NCBI RefSeq assembly: GCF_000308555.1 | Contig: NZ_BAFY01000129.1 | Location: forward strand, 1 to 64,000 | DNA: 64,000 nt | Source of the DNA: Nocardia cyriacigeorgica NBRC 100375 | GTDB taxonomy: Bacteria; Actinomycetota; Actinomycetes; Mycobacteriales; Mycobacteriaceae | Direction of reading: 5' to 3' | Shown here: positions 7,834 to 16,692 of the stretch, one piece after another | How the letters are laid out: each line of letters starts with the position of its first letter | How positions within the stretch are numbered: position 1 is the stretch's first letter | Program-made: the position numbers and the translations under genes | The notes under the pieces: generated by a model | Told to the model about the DNA's origin: nothing | What the model saw: the letters and a program-made list of their open reading frames with translations, nothing else | The model's database searches: none

Positions 7834-8976
7834 TCAGCTGGTGAACACGCGCAATGGGACGTTCATCTCGGCCGGGGTCAGCGAGCCATGATGGCCCGGC
7901 AGCGCCGATTGCAGGGGTTCGGCCTGGGCGCGCACCACACCGCCGCTGTCGCGCGCCACTACCACCAGATCGCCGATCCGCTCGCGCACCTGCGGCGATA
8001 CCGTCGGGCCGAACCATCCGCGATCGATGACCTCAGGGCGCGGGAGCACCTGGAATTCGGTGCCGAGGCGTTCGCGCCACGCCGAGATCACATCGTCGAC
8101 GGCCCCATCGGCGGTGTAGACGTGGCGTGCGCGTGGTTCTCCACCGAGCCGGTGCACGCCCTCGCGCAGGCCGGGTTCGGCATCGAAGTCGATCGTGTCG
8201 CCCAGTTCCACCATGCCGTGGTCGGCGGTGACGATCAGCGCCGATCCCGCAGGCATGCGGGCGGCGATATCGGCGGCGATCCGATCCACATGCGCCAGCT
8301 CGAGCAGCCACGCCTGCGAAGACGGCCCGCGCACATGTCCGGTGGTGTCGAGCTCGCCGTGATAGGCGTAGACCAGCGAACGGGGCCCGGCCGCCAGTGC
8401 TTCGACCACGCCGGCGACCAGATCGCCCACCGAGAAGTTGGGCCGGAACGCGCATCCGCGCAGCACCGCGCGAGTCAACCCGGAGCCCGCCTGATAGCGG
8501 GGCGCCACCTGCGTCACGGTGAGCCCGTGCGCGGCGGCCCGCTCGAAGACCGTTGCGCCGGGCTGGAATTGCTCGGGCACGAGCTGGTCGAGCAGATCGC
8601 CCTTGTGCTGGCCGCCGAACAGCCGCCAGCCCAGTGGATCGAACAACCGGTCCTGGCCGGGCACGCGCAACAGATAGCCGACGATGCCGTGCTCACCGGG
8701 CGGAACACCCGCACCGAGCGAACTGAGACTGGTCGCCGTCGTCGTCGGGAAACCGGCCGTCAGCACGGCCGGGGACAGCCCGGACAGGAACGGCGCCACC
8801 TCGGCGTGCTCGGCCAGCGCCTCGGCGCCGAGGCCGTCGATCAGCAGCACGCACACCCGGTCCACGCCGAGCTCGAGTCCGAGGCGATCGTGCTCGCCGG
8901 GGACCTCGAATCCGGCCAGGACGGAGGGAAACAGATCGGACAGGGAACCCGTTCCGTAACGGGGCGCGACGAACAC
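7834..8976 (-). CDS. Alkaline phosphatase-superfamily hydrolase (nucleotide pyrophosphatase/phosphodiesterase-like)
   Basis: This 380-residue protein has the metal-binding and nucleophile pattern of type I phosphodiesterases: VLLIDGLG near residue 45, FPTTTATSLSSLGAG with the probable Thr nucleophile, YHGELDTTGHVRG in the middle, and VTADHGMVE for the second metal site. It would hydrolyse phosphodiester or pyrophosphate bonds. There is no signal peptide, so a cytoplasmic location is likely. It starts at GTG 8976. The substrate cannot be told from sequence. Confidence 0.8.
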   Translation of the reverse strand: MFVAPRYGTGSLSDLFPSVLAGFEVPGEHDRLGLELGVDRVCVLLIDGLGAEALAEHAEVAPFLSGLSPAVLTAGFPTTTATSLSSLGAGVPPGEHGIVGYLLRVPGQDRLFDPLGWRLFGGQHKGDLLDQLVPEQFQPGATVFERAAAHGLTVTQVAPRYQAGSGLTRAVLRGCAFRPNFSVGDLVAGVVEALAAGPRSLVYAYHGELDTTGHVRGPSSQAWLLELAHVDRIAADIAARMPAGSALIVTADHGMVELGDTIDFDAEPGLREGVHRLGGEPRARHVYTADGAVDDVISAWRERLGTEFQVLPRPEVIDRGWFGPTVSPQVRERIGDLVVVARDSGGVVRAQAEPLQSALPGHHGSLTPAEMNVPLRVFTS

Positions 8977-9021
8977 GTGCTCAGGATGCGGGCCAGGGCG
9001 AGCGGGCGCAAGCCCGTTGTT

Positions 9022-9636
9022 TCAGGAGCCGGGAGCGATCAGGGCGGAGAAGGTGCCCATGATGTCGGCGACCAGTTCGGGCGCTGTGGTGCCCATCAGC
9101 GCACTGCGCTTGTCCAGTTGCCCGTCCAGCCACAGCGAGGCGAGACCATGTGCGAGACCCCAGAGCGTGACAGCGAGGGCATCGGCCTTGCCCGCGGGTA
9201 GCTCGCCCGCGGCGACGCAGTCGGCGACCGCCTCGGCGAGCACGGCGAAGGCCGCCTCGCCCGCGGCCCTGGTCTCGGGATGCTTCTCCGGTTGGGACAG
9301 CTCCGGGCGGAACATCAGCCGGAAGTAGCCGGGGTTGTCCCGGGCGAAGCGCACGTAGGCGTCGGCGATGGCGGTCAAGCCGGCCAGTGGAGTGGGTGCG
9401 CTGTCGCGGGCTGCCGCCACGTCGGCGCCGAGCTTACGGAATCCCTCGGTGGCCAGATCGGCCAGCAGTGCGGCCCGATCGGCGAAATGGTGGTACGGGG
9501 CACCGGAACTCACGCCCGCCTCGCGTGCGACCCGCCGCAGGCTCACCGAAGCGATGCCCTCGGTCTCGATCAGCCGCAGGCACGCCGCGAGCAACGCCTC
9601 ACGCAGGGCGCCGTGGTGATAGGAGGTCCGGGTCAC
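9022..9636 (-). CDS. TetR-family regulator of the divergent reductase
   Basis: A 204-residue TetR protein with SYHHGALREALLAACLRLIE and the helix-turn-helix VAREAGVSSGAPYHHFADRAAL. The C-terminal half has the WHG-type pattern (ALAVTLWGLAHGLASLWLDG). GTG 9636 begins directly before the domain; the upstream extension to 9672 looks non-coding. It is divergent from a short-chain dehydrogenase-like gene with a perfect 8-3-8 palindrome between them, so it most likely represses that gene and itself. Confidence 0.8.
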   Translation of the reverse strand: MTRTSYHHGALREALLAACLRLIETEGIASVSLRRVAREAGVSSGAPYHHFADRAALLADLATEGFRKLGADVAAARDSAPTPLAGLTAIADAYVRFARDNPGYFRLMFRPELSQPEKHPETRAAGEAAFAVLAEAVADCVAAGELPAGKADALAVTLWGLAHGLASLWLDGQLDKRSALMGTTAPELVADIMGTFSALIAPGS

Positions 9637-9691
9637 CGTCCGAGCGTAAGGGAATGGCACTGGACAAACCAATCTGGGCAGTGTTTAGATT

Positions 9692-9710
9692 ATCTGAGCG
9701 GCGCTCAGAT
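9692..9710. promoter_or_regulatory. TetR-type operator palindrome
   Basis: ATCTGAGC-GGC-GCTCAGAT is a perfect 19-bp inverted repeat midway between the divergent TetR and reductase starts, 36 nt upstream of the reductase ATG. Size and position fit a TetR dimer site. Binding is inferred. Confidence 0.65.
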
Positions 9711-9745
9711 GCGCCGGGTTCTCCTCCTCTCGATGGGTAGACATC

Positions 9746-10804
9746 ATGGGCACACGAGTACTTGTCACCGGCGCCACCGGCTTCATCGCCGGACACGTCA
9801 TCGCCGAATTGCTGAACCACGGATACGCGGTGCGCGGCACCGTGCGCAGCCTGACCGACGCGCGCAAGCGCGAACACCTGGTCGAGCTGGCCGAGCGGGC
9901 CGGTGGTGAGATCGACTTCGCCGCAGCCGATCTCGACCGCGACGAGGGCTGGGCCGCCGCCGTCGCCGGATGTGACCACGTCCTGCATGTCGCCTCACCG
10001 TTCCCCTCCGCGCCGCCGGACGACGAACAAGAAATGATCGACACCGCCGTGAACGGCACCCTGCGGGTGCTGCGGGCGGCCGCGGCCGCCGGGACGGTGC
10101 GACGGGTGGTGCTGACATCCTCGATCGCCGCCATCGCCCATGGTCACCGCACCGAGGCGGTGCGCACCGAGGCCGACTGGACCGTCGTCGAGCGCAGCCC
10201 CGCCTATCAGAAGAGCAAAACCCTCGCCGAGCGCGCCGCCTGGGATTTCGCGGCCGAGCACCCCGGTGGCCCCGAGCTGACGGTGGTGAATCCGGGCATG
10301 GTCCTGGGTCCGGCGCTGTCGACGGCGACGAGCACCTCCCACGAACCGGTGCGGATGCTGCTCGGCCGTCAGGTGCCCGGTTCGCCGCGGGTGGGCTGGG
10401 CGACGGTGGACGTGCGTGATCTCGCGGTCGCGCACCGGTTGGCGATGGAAACGCCCGAGGCGGCGGGCAAACGCTATATCTGTGCGGGCGAACATCTCTG
10501 GATGCGTGATCTCGGACGTTTGCTGGCCGAGGAATTCGGGCCGCGCGGGTTCCGGGTGCCGACCCGGCAACTGCCCGATCTGCTGGTCCGCGCCATCGCG
10601 GTGGTGGACAAGACCGTGCGGCTCACTGTGCCGTCGCTCGGCCAGGTGGAACGGCTCAGTGCCGAACGGGCCGAGCGTGAGCTCGGCTGGACCATGCGAC
10701 CGGTCCGCGATTCGGTGCGCGACACCGCTGAGAGCCTGTTGCGGCTCGGCGTGGTGCCGATGCCCGCGGGTGCACCTCCGCTGGCCGAGCCGGCTCACGC
10801 GTGA
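9746..10804 (+). CDS. Extended SDR reductase (aldehyde/dihydroflavonol reductase-like)
   Basis: A 352-residue extended short-chain dehydrogenase. The N-terminal GATGFIAGH motif binds NAD(P)H, and Tyr-x3-Lys is present in YQKSK with an upstream LTSSIAA serine. The pattern VLHVASPFP and the VNPGMVLGPAL segment are typical of the dihydroflavonol-4-reductase/cinnamoyl-CoA-reductase-like group, which in bacteria usually reduces aldehydes or ketones. It is probably controlled by the divergent TetR gene. The natural substrate is unknown. Confidence 0.8.
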   Translation: MGTRVLVTGATGFIAGHVIAELLNHGYAVRGTVRSLTDARKREHLVELAERAGGEIDFAAADLDRDEGWAAAVAGCDHVLHVASPFPSAPPDDEQEMIDTAVNGTLRVLRAAAAAGTVRRVVLTSSIAAIAHGHRTEAVRTEADWTVVERSPAYQKSKTLAERAAWDFAAEHPGGPELTVVNPGMVLGPALSTATSTSHEPVRMLLGRQVPGSPRVGWATVDVRDLAVAHRLAMETPEAAGKRYICAGEHLWMRDLGRLLAEEFGPRGFRVPTRQLPDLLVRAIAVVDKTVRLTVPSLGQVERLSAERAERELGWTMRPVRDSVRDTAESLLRLGVVPMPAGAPPLAEPAHA

Positions 10805-10816
10805 GGAGATCCGCAC

Positions 10817-11035
10817 ATGATCACCGCAACGTTGATTGTCGCGACCCTCGGTCTGCTTCGCCGGCTGCGCCGGCGTGATGGGCGCAGCGGGGCCGACTCC
10901 GGCGCCGAGCGGCGGCGAGCCCGTCTCACTACCGTGCGGCGGGTACCCGGCTGGTGGCGGTCCGGCCGAGTCGCGGCGTCGGCGGCCGCGCTGTCCGGGG
11001 CGAGCTTGGCTGCTCTCGCGTGTGTCGCGTGCTGA
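10817..11035 (+). CDS. Possible small ORF (72 aa), doubtful
   Basis: A 72-codon frame begins 12 nt after the reductase stop and has GAGGAG at 10803-10808, about 8 nt upstream. The product starts with a hydrophobic stretch (MITATLIVATLGLL), then a long Arg-rich part, then a second hydrophobic stretch at the C-terminus with two Cys. The Arg-rich middle resembles out-of-frame reading of GC-rich DNA, so it may not be a gene. Confidence 0.25.
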   Translation: MITATLIVATLGLLRRLRRRDGRSGADSGAERRRARLTTVRRVPGWWRSGRVAASAAALSGASLAALACVAC

Positions 11036-11146
11036 CGGCGGGACGCCTGCCCGGGCCGCGTTGACCCTCGAGAGGTCGCGGAATCCTTGCTGAACGCGCG
11101 GGATGGGATTTCGCGCCGAGGAATTCGGCCGGTGGTGGGGCGCGGG

Positions 11147-11170
11147 GCGATGCCCGGAAACGGGCATCGC
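11147..11170. terminator. 10-bp hairpin with GAAA tetraloop
   Basis: GCGATGCCCG at 11147-11156 and CGGGCATCGC at 11161-11170 pair perfectly around a GAAA loop, a stable GNRA tetraloop. It lies 340 nt after the reductase gene and 93 nt before the next gene. No T-run follows, so it may be a terminator or a structured element of an untranslated region. Confidence 0.5.
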
Positions 11171-11262
11171 TGCGTCTACTCGGCCGATGCCGGGCAGCGG
11201 CCGTGCGCCGATCTCTCCTCCCAGGTCCGGCAGCGCCCCGACGGCCCTGGTAGACAAGAGGA

Positions 11263-12135
11263 GTGAGCGCGCAACATGAGTTCCGGTTCGGTGTGAACAT
11301 GGTGGTCCCGGAATCGAGGCAGGCGTGGATCGCCAAATGCCGCCGGGCCGAAGCACAGGGCTACGACGTGGTCGGTGTGGCCGATCATTTGGGTCTGCCC
11401 GCGCCGTTCCCGTCGATCGTGCTCGGCGCCGAGGCCACCGAACGGGTCCGGCTCAACACCTTCGTCCTGAACACCCCGTTCTACAACCCCGTGCTGCTGG
11501 CGCGTGACGTGGCGGGGGTGGATCAGTTCACCGACGGACGCGTCGAACTCGGACTCGGCGCGGGCTATGTCCAGGCCGAGTTCGAGGCGGCGGGCATCCC
11601 GTTCGGTACCGGCGGCCAGCGGGTCGCCCACCTCGAGAACACCGTCGTCACGCTGCGGAAACTGCTCGCCGACCCCGAGTACCAGCCGCGGCCGGTGCAG
11701 CCGGGCGGGCCGCCGCTGCTCATCGCGGGCTGGGGCGACCGGTTGCTGAAACTGGCCGCTACCCAGGCCGACGTCGTCGGTTTCACCGGCGCGGCCACCG
11801 GTGCGGGCGGGTCGCTGACCTTCGCGGGCGTCGAGGGCGTCACCGAGCGGGTCGCGTACGTGCGAGAGTTGCTGGGGGAGCGCGCCGACCGCGTCGAGCT
11901 CAATATCCTGGTGCAAGCGGTGGTTCCGCCGAGCGAACGCGCCGCCCTGCTGGACAAATACGGTTCCGTGCTGCCCGATGGCGATCCCGAAGAACTGCCC
12001 ACCCTGCTGTTCGGCACGCCGGCCGACATGGCGCAGCGGCTGCGCGAACGCCGCGAACGGTTCGGCATCTCCTACATCACCGTGCTCGAGCCGTACATGG
12101 ATGCGTTCGCGCCGGTGATCGAACTGCTGCGCTGA
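11263..12135 (+). CDS. LLM-class F420-dependent oxidoreductase
   Basis: A 290-residue luciferase-like TIM-barrel enzyme. It opens FRFGVNMVVPESRQAWI, has VGVADHLGLPAPFPSI and ELGLGAGYVQAEFEAAGIPF, typical of the actinobacterial F420-binding subgroup (TIGR03621-like). It would transfer hydride to or from coenzyme F420; the substrate is unknown. The GTG at 11263 directly follows AGAGGA, which is unusually tight spacing, so a start a few codons downstream is possible. Confidence 0.75.
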   Translation: MSAQHEFRFGVNMVVPESRQAWIAKCRRAEAQGYDVVGVADHLGLPAPFPSIVLGAEATERVRLNTFVLNTPFYNPVLLARDVAGVDQFTDGRVELGLGAGYVQAEFEAAGIPFGTGGQRVAHLENTVVTLRKLLADPEYQPRPVQPGGPPLLIAGWGDRLLKLAATQADVVGFTGAATGAGGSLTFAGVEGVTERVAYVRELLGERADRVELNILVQAVVPPSERAALLDKYGSVLPDGDPEELPTLLFGTPADMAQRLRERRERFGISYITVLEPYMDAFAPVIELLR

Positions 12136-12155
12136 TCTGCTCCCCGCCGCGCGCG

Positions 12156-12178
12156 AGCCCGCCCGGATCAGGCGGGCT
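12156..12178. terminator. Bidirectional hairpin between convergent genes
   Basis: AGCCCGCC (12156-12163) and GGCGGGCT (12171-12178) form an 8-bp stem with a 7-nt loop. It lies between the F420-type oxidoreductase stop and the methyltransferase, overlapping the last codons of the latter, and could end transcription from both sides. Confidence 0.5.
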
Positions 12179-12746
12179 TGCGCCACACCAAGGTGTATCG
12201 CCACATCAGCCTGCGCCGGATCTGCGCACCGGGCAGCAATTCGGCGGCCGCCGAGCGGATCTCGGGCAGCGTGTCCTCGGGATCGCGGCAAGTGAAACCC
12301 GGTCCTCGGCTTCCACCGTGCCGCTTGTCGATAGCCCAGATCGCCGGAAGCAGCGGAAGGTACCCGGCGTCGGCGCGGACACTCATCTTCCACAGCCCGA
12401 CCACGGCCAGCGTGCCCCCGGGCGCGACCAGCTCACGTAATGCTGTCAGACCTTCACCCAGCGGAACGTGGTGCAGCGTCGCGACCGCGGTCACGACATC
12501 GAAGGTCTGGTCCAGTTCCCGGAAATCGCCCTGTGCGAGACGAACGTTCGCCGGGGTGGTGGCCGATGTGATGATCTCGCCGTCCACATCGACGCCGAGC
12601 ACCGATTCACATCGGGTGGCGAGCTTCGACGCCAGCAGCCCGTCGCCGCACCCGACATCGACTGCGGTGCGCGCGGATTCGGGAACCTGCGCGATCAGCC
12701 ACGGGTGGTAGTGGGTGTTGTGATTCCAGTAGGGATCGGCGCTCAT
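12168..12746 (-). CDS. Class I SAM-dependent methyltransferase
   Basis: A 192-residue methyltransferase with SAM-binding motif I at TAVDVGCGDGLLASKL, the acidic residue in VLGVDVDGE and motif VVTAVATLHHV. It is a short UbiE/Methyltransf_11-type protein. The start at ATG 12746 (MSADPYWNHNTHYH) matches the conserved beginning of this group; the frame extends upstream without similarity. The acceptor substrate is unknown. Confidence 0.75.
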   Translation of the reverse strand: MSADPYWNHNTHYHPWLIAQVPESARTAVDVGCGDGLLASKLATRCESVLGVDVDGEIITSATTPANVRLAQGDFRELDQTFDVVTAVATLHHVPLGEGLTALRELVAPGGTLAVVGLWKMSVRADAGYLPLLPAIWAIDKRHGGSRGPGFTCRDPEDTLPEIRSAAAELLPGAQIRRRLMWRYTLVWRKPA

Positions 12747-12887
12747 CGGCTCCAACCTACCGGGGTCGTGAGGCCCTGGCACAGGGCCGAATCGGTGTGC
12801 TCCGGAGAACGCGATCGAGTCCGGCGACGACAGCGACGGGCCGGTCGCGCCGGGCACCGCTTGCCGACGCCACGAAGCCTCGGGTGA

Positions 12888-13538
12888 TCAGGGCCGCGTA
12901 CACGCGCTCCGGCGAGCAGACCCGTCCCCAGCTTCACCGAAGCCCGCCAGCCACGCCGGGAACCCGGTCAGATCCGCCAGGACGACGTCGGCGCCTGCCG
13001 CGCACAGCTCCTCCGCCGAACACGGCCCGGTCACCACCGCGACCGCATACGCCCCCGCCGCCCGAGCGCCACGCATATCGCCCGCATGATCCCCGACGAA
13101 AATTTGCGCACCATGCTCCCGCAGTGCCGCCGCCTTCCCGTCCGACCACAGCTCACCCACGACAACGTCGACGGGCCACCCGAGATGCTCGACATGCAGT
13201 TCAGCGTGCGGCTGGTACTTCCCGGTCACCACAACCAGCCGCCCACCGGCCCCGACCACCGCGTCGATCGCCGCATCCGCACCGGCCATCGCCGACACCT
13301 CGGCAACCACCTCCGGATAGATCTCCCGATACCGACCGACCAACTCCGGAATCAACGCCTCCGGAGCCCCCGCATCGGCCAGAATCATCGCCAACGGCGG
13401 CCCCAGCCGCTCCGCCAGGTCACCACCGCGCAACTCCAGCCCGAACTCACCGGCGAGGACGTCGATCGCCCGCGCGACGCCTTCGCGCGAGTCTATGAGC
13501 GTCATATCCAAATCGAAGCCAACGGTCCAGGTCACCAC
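12888..13538 (-). CDS. HAD-family phosphatase
   Basis: A 216-residue haloacid-dehalogenase-like hydrolase, similar in layout to phosphoglycolate phosphatase. Motif I is DLDMTLIDS near residue 9, with Asp nucleophile and Asp+2 (here D-L-D); a helical cap follows, then motif II VVVTGKYQ, and motif IV IFVGDHAGDMRGARAAG. It starts at GTG 13538 or 13535. It lies next to the aminosugar-like cassette and could supply a sugar-phosphate phosphatase, but its composition matches the host background rather than the cassette. Confidence 0.75.
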   Translation of the reverse strand: MVTWTVGFDLDMTLIDSREGVARAIDVLAGEFGLELRGGDLAERLGPPLAMILADAGAPEALIPELVGRYREIYPEVVAEVSAMAGADAAIDAVVGAGGRLVVVTGKYQPHAELHVEHLGWPVDVVVGELWSDGKAAALREHGAQIFVGDHAGDMRGARAAGAYAVAVVTGPCSAEELCAAGADVVLADLTGFPAWLAGFGEAGDGSARRSACTRP

Positions 13539-13989
13539 CCGACCCTATCGGCCCCGGAGTAGCTGTTCCCGACCGCTGCTGCCAACAGACCGTTGACGGC
13601 CGTCGATCGTTCTCGGGGCCGTCGAGCGCGGGCGGGCGGGCATCTCAGGCGGCGCCGACAGGCGTGAGAACTCGGTTTGAGATGAGCGCCGGTCTACTCT
13701 GCTGGCTCGCGTACCGTTTGCACTGAATCGACCAGTCAAAGTCGGGTCGAGTTGTTCCTGCGAACCCACAAAAACCCCGAATCCGCATTCTCCACCTCGC
13801 GCTTGAGAACGCTCGGTCGGTACTACGCCTGCTGCGCGATTCTGCCTACCGTGTTGTGGAAAAGCGGGGAATGGACGGCTCGCCCACTTGACGGTGGACT
13901 TTCGGGGAGCGCGTCGTCACTGTAAGTGATGCGTTTGAGACGCTCCGGAGAAGAGTCTGGTCGGCGGCCGCAACTGCAGTGGCCTCTCG
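13539..13989. other. 451-nt intergenic stretch without a recognised gene
   Basis: No convincing ORF, tRNA, repeat or insertion element is visible. It separates host-like genes on the left from the AT-richer block starting at 13990, so it may hold the left junction of an acquired segment. No attachment-site duplication could be identified by eye. Confidence 0.4.
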
Positions 13990-14877
13990 TTATAGCGCGT
14001 TCCATATCCATGGTTTCGGGAAGCGGCCGCGGAGGCAGGCGATGCGGTGGGCGGCCTCGGCTGCTGCGGCTGGGTTCTGGTGGGACAGACTGATCGCGAA
14101 GGCCGTCCAGCGGAGTTCTTGGATGTCGGCGTAGACGCGGAATTCAGGTGTGGTGGTCATGTCGTATCCGCCGAACGCGGTGACGAAGGAGTGATAGTCG
14201 TCGGCGCCGAGGCGGGTGAAGTCGGTGTGGTCGACGGCGAGCTGGACGAGGTCCCATTCGGGGCGGCCGATGGAAACTTTGTCGAGGTCGAGGAAGATCG
14301 GTGTGCCGGAAGGGGGCACGACGAGGTTTCCTTGCCAGGCGTCGCCGTGGATCACCGAGCGTCGGTTCGTTGGTGGGAGTTGTTCGTAGCGCCGGTGAAT
14401 TGCGGTGTAGTGCCGGGTCAGCCATTGCTTGTCGTCCTGGCTGATGGTGGTGGCGGTGGTGATTCGCTCAGCCACTCCTGCGAGCGGCTGGTATTCCGGT
14501 AGTTCGAAGGTGGTTGGTGGGTCGAGGACGTGGAGGCGGGCGAGGGCTGAGCCGAGTTCGGCGGGGGTGGCGGCGCGATGGTTGGGGATCAGCCGCCACC
14601 AGGTGACGGGTCGATCTTCGACAATGATCGGCTGTGGCAGCGTCTCCTCGGCCTCAACCGTGGGGACCCCGGAGTCGTTGAGCCAATGAGAGATTCGCAA
14701 TTCCCGACGCGCGGTGTCAGCTCTACCCGGGCTTCCGATCCGGGCAATGATCCCATCTTCCAGTTCGAAGATGGTGTGCGCTCCGGTGCGGAGTGGCGTT
14801 GCAGTCGAGGCATCGAGGCCCGCCACGTCGGCGGCTCGTTCGAGAATCTCCGTTGCCGAAGACGAAGCCCGGGTCAT
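13990..14877 (-). CDS. APH/choline-kinase-like phosphotransferase
   Basis: A 295-residue small-molecule kinase. The catalytic loop is VIHGDAWQGNLVV (Brenner motif HGD-x4-N) and the metal-binding segment LDLDKVSIGRPEWDLVQLA follows, as in aminoglycoside phosphotransferases. The N-terminal nucleotide lobe (TIFELEDGIIARIG) is reduced. Its ATG overlaps the stop of the upstream XRE/TPR regulator by 4 nt (ATGA), indicating translational coupling. It could phosphorylate a sugar or aminosugar produced by the divergent genes, or act in self-resistance; neither can be proved here. Confidence 0.75.
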   Translation of the reverse strand: MTRASSSATEILERAADVAGLDASTATPLRTGAHTIFELEDGIIARIGSPGRADTARRELRISHWLNDSGVPTVEAEETLPQPIIVEDRPVTWWRLIPNHRAATPAELGSALARLHVLDPPTTFELPEYQPLAGVAERITTATTISQDDKQWLTRHYTAIHRRYEQLPPTNRRSVIHGDAWQGNLVVPPSGTPIFLDLDKVSIGRPEWDLVQLAVDHTDFTRLGADDYHSFVTAFGGYDMTTTPEFRVYADIQELRWTAFAISLSHQNPAAAAEAAHRIACLRGRFPKPWIWNAL

Positions 14878-16169
14878 GGGATCGCCTCGAATTCCGGCAG
14901 TGCGGCGATCGTATGCCAAAGTTCGGCGACTTCGGTGATTCTCCGGTGCGGCGAAGCGGTGACGGCGAGACCTCGCAGCTCATCTCGAATACGCTGCGAA
15001 TGGAATCTGGTGGCATCGGCCACTGCTTCCAAGCCGAAAGCGGCTGCCGTGCGTGGCTCGCCCAATTGCATGGTCAATCCAGCTAGCCGGATGCGAGAGA
15101 AGGTTCTCGAGCGGGGGTAGTTGTCGCCTTGGAGCCGGATGGCTTGGCGGATTCGGGGAGCAGCCAGGTCGATGCGCCCGCGCGCAACGGCGACGGGGAT
15201 CAGGGCTTTGCCGGTGCTGCCGAGGTGTTCGGCGTAATCGTAGTAGCACATCCAAGGCGGATCCTCGCTTGGCCTGCGGGCAGCGAAGTGCTCATCGGCA
15301 CGCGCAACTTCGGATAGGGCTTCGTCAGTTCGGCGCAGCGCCGACAGGAATTGTGCGCGCAGTGTGGCGAGCATCGCGCGGGTAGTGGAGGTCAGTCGGT
15401 CGGAGCGGACATGCGCCAGTTCGATCAGTGACAGCGCTCCGTCCGGATTTCCGATGTAGGCAGTCTTGCGGGCCATATCGGCCAGGGTCGCCGCGCGTAG
15501 TTCCCAGGACCCTGCGGCATCCGCGCACCAGAGGGCGAACCGGAAACGTCGTTCGGCCTCGGTGTATGCGGCGATATCGAAGGCGGAGTATGCAGCGATC
15601 CCGCTGAGGTTGCCGACCGCCTCGCACAATGCCTGCCTGGTAACGGGAGCCGCTCGGGCGGTGAGCAGTGGAGCAAAAGCGCGGAGGTGTTTCGCAGCGC
15701 TGTCGGATGCCGAGCCGCCTCCGCGCAGGTTCTCCGTTGACGCCGCGGCGGTGACGGCATGTTGAACCGTTTCCACGTCGGACCGCCCCACCCGGCTTAC
15801 GTTTTGCGCCCCGGATACATAATCAGCGGGAATCTGGCTGGCGTCGAATGGACTGAACAAGTTGACTGCCAGAGCATCTCGTGCGCCTTCGGGTTTATTC
15901 CTGCGGCCGGGAGCAAAGCCCAGTTCGGTTTCGGTCGCGTTCAGAACTGCGCACAGGGCGCGACGATAGTCTTTGCCAGGCCAGCGCACCGCGCCCCGTT
16001 CATAGCGCGCGATCGTATGGGCGTCGAGGTCGCGGCGGCGGCCTGTGGTTCGCCACAGGTGATCGTTAACCGCTTCGGCCAGCTCGACGCGGCTCATTGG
16101 CCGCCCTGGCATGGTCGGCGATGGGGTCGCTTCTCGACGCTGTTGCAACTTCAGATTTGGAACCGGCAC
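14874..16169 (-). CDS. XRE-type regulator with TPR-like sensor region
   Basis: A 431-residue regulator of the type common in Streptomyces and Nocardia: an N-terminal helix-turn-helix (MSRVELAEAVNDHLW, DAHTIARYERGAVRWPGKDY) followed by a long helical region with tetratricopeptide-like repeats (AERRFRFALWCADAAGSWEL, LSLIELAHVRSDRLTSTTRA). Such proteins usually sense a peptide or small molecule. It forms an operon with the downstream phosphotransferase and is divergent from the resolvase-like and sugar-enzyme genes, which it probably controls. Local GC content is lower than in the flanks. Confidence 0.8.
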   Translation of the reverse strand: MPVPNLKLQQRREATPSPTMPGRPMSRVELAEAVNDHLWRTTGRRRDLDAHTIARYERGAVRWPGKDYRRALCAVLNATETELGFAPGRRNKPEGARDALAVNLFSPFDASQIPADYVSGAQNVSRVGRSDVETVQHAVTAAASTENLRGGGSASDSAAKHLRAFAPLLTARAAPVTRQALCEAVGNLSGIAAYSAFDIAAYTEAERRFRFALWCADAAGSWELRAATLADMARKTAYIGNPDGALSLIELAHVRSDRLTSTTRAMLATLRAQFLSALRRTDEALSEVARADEHFAARRPSEDPPWMCYYDYAEHLGSTGKALIPVAVARGRIDLAAPRIRQAIRLQGDNYPRSRTFSRIRLAGLTMQLGEPRTAAAFGLEAVADATRFHSQRIRDELRGLAVTASPHRRITEVAELWHTIAALPEFEAIP

Positions 16170-16350
16170 CTTCGATCCCCTCGGTAGGCCGCGCCCAGTC
16201 TATCGACGCCTCGGATCCCGAAGCGCGTTCTCCGTGATCTGCCCCGCAATCTGCCCTCCAGGAAACGCCCAGCCCGCAAGGCTGGAGGAGCTGTTCGACA
16301 CACGCCGCACCAGCCGAGACCCTGGTTCGGCCTGGCGGGAGGAGATGCCG

Positions 16351-16692
16351 ATGAAACCACTTGCGTACGGCTATCTGCGACTGGATGTCGCAGGCGAACG
16401 CATTTGGGAATGTGAGAGGAGAATTCAGCAGTTCGCGGATCGCCATGGCTACGACCTGGGCATGGTATTCCACGAGCGGACCTACGGGTGCGCTGCTCTC
16501 GATGCGCTCATCGCGGAAGTGCGGCGCGCCCAGTGCCGCAATGTCGTTGTGCCCGACCTCGGGCATCTGAAGCGCCAGACCGCCGTTCGGCAAGTGACAG
16601 AGGCGCGGTTGTGGTGCGAGGCCGGGGTAGGAGTTCTCGTCGCGGAGGGGGCCATGGACTCGAACCGTGAGCCGGTCGGAGTGATCCGGTGA
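16351..16692 (+). CDS. Small resolvase-like protein lacking the catalytic serine
   Basis: A 113-residue protein that resembles only the N-terminal catalytic domain of serine recombinases: KPLAYGYLRLD at the start, RIQQFADRHGYDLGMVFHE, and RRAQCRNVVVPDLGHLKRQ at the place of the usual V-V-x2-L-D-R-L-x-R. The catalytic Ser of the family motif Y-x-R-V-S is Asp here, and there is no DNA-binding domain, so recombination is unlikely. AGGAG sits 6 nt before ATG 16351; ATG 16345 is too close to it. It opens the sugar-enzyme operon and overlaps the next start by 4 nt. Confidence 0.6.
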   Translation: MKPLAYGYLRLDVAGERIWECERRIQQFADRHGYDLGMVFHERTYGCAALDALIAEVRRAQCRNVVVPDLGHLKRQTAVRQVTEARLWCEAGVGVLVAEGAMDSNREPVGVIR

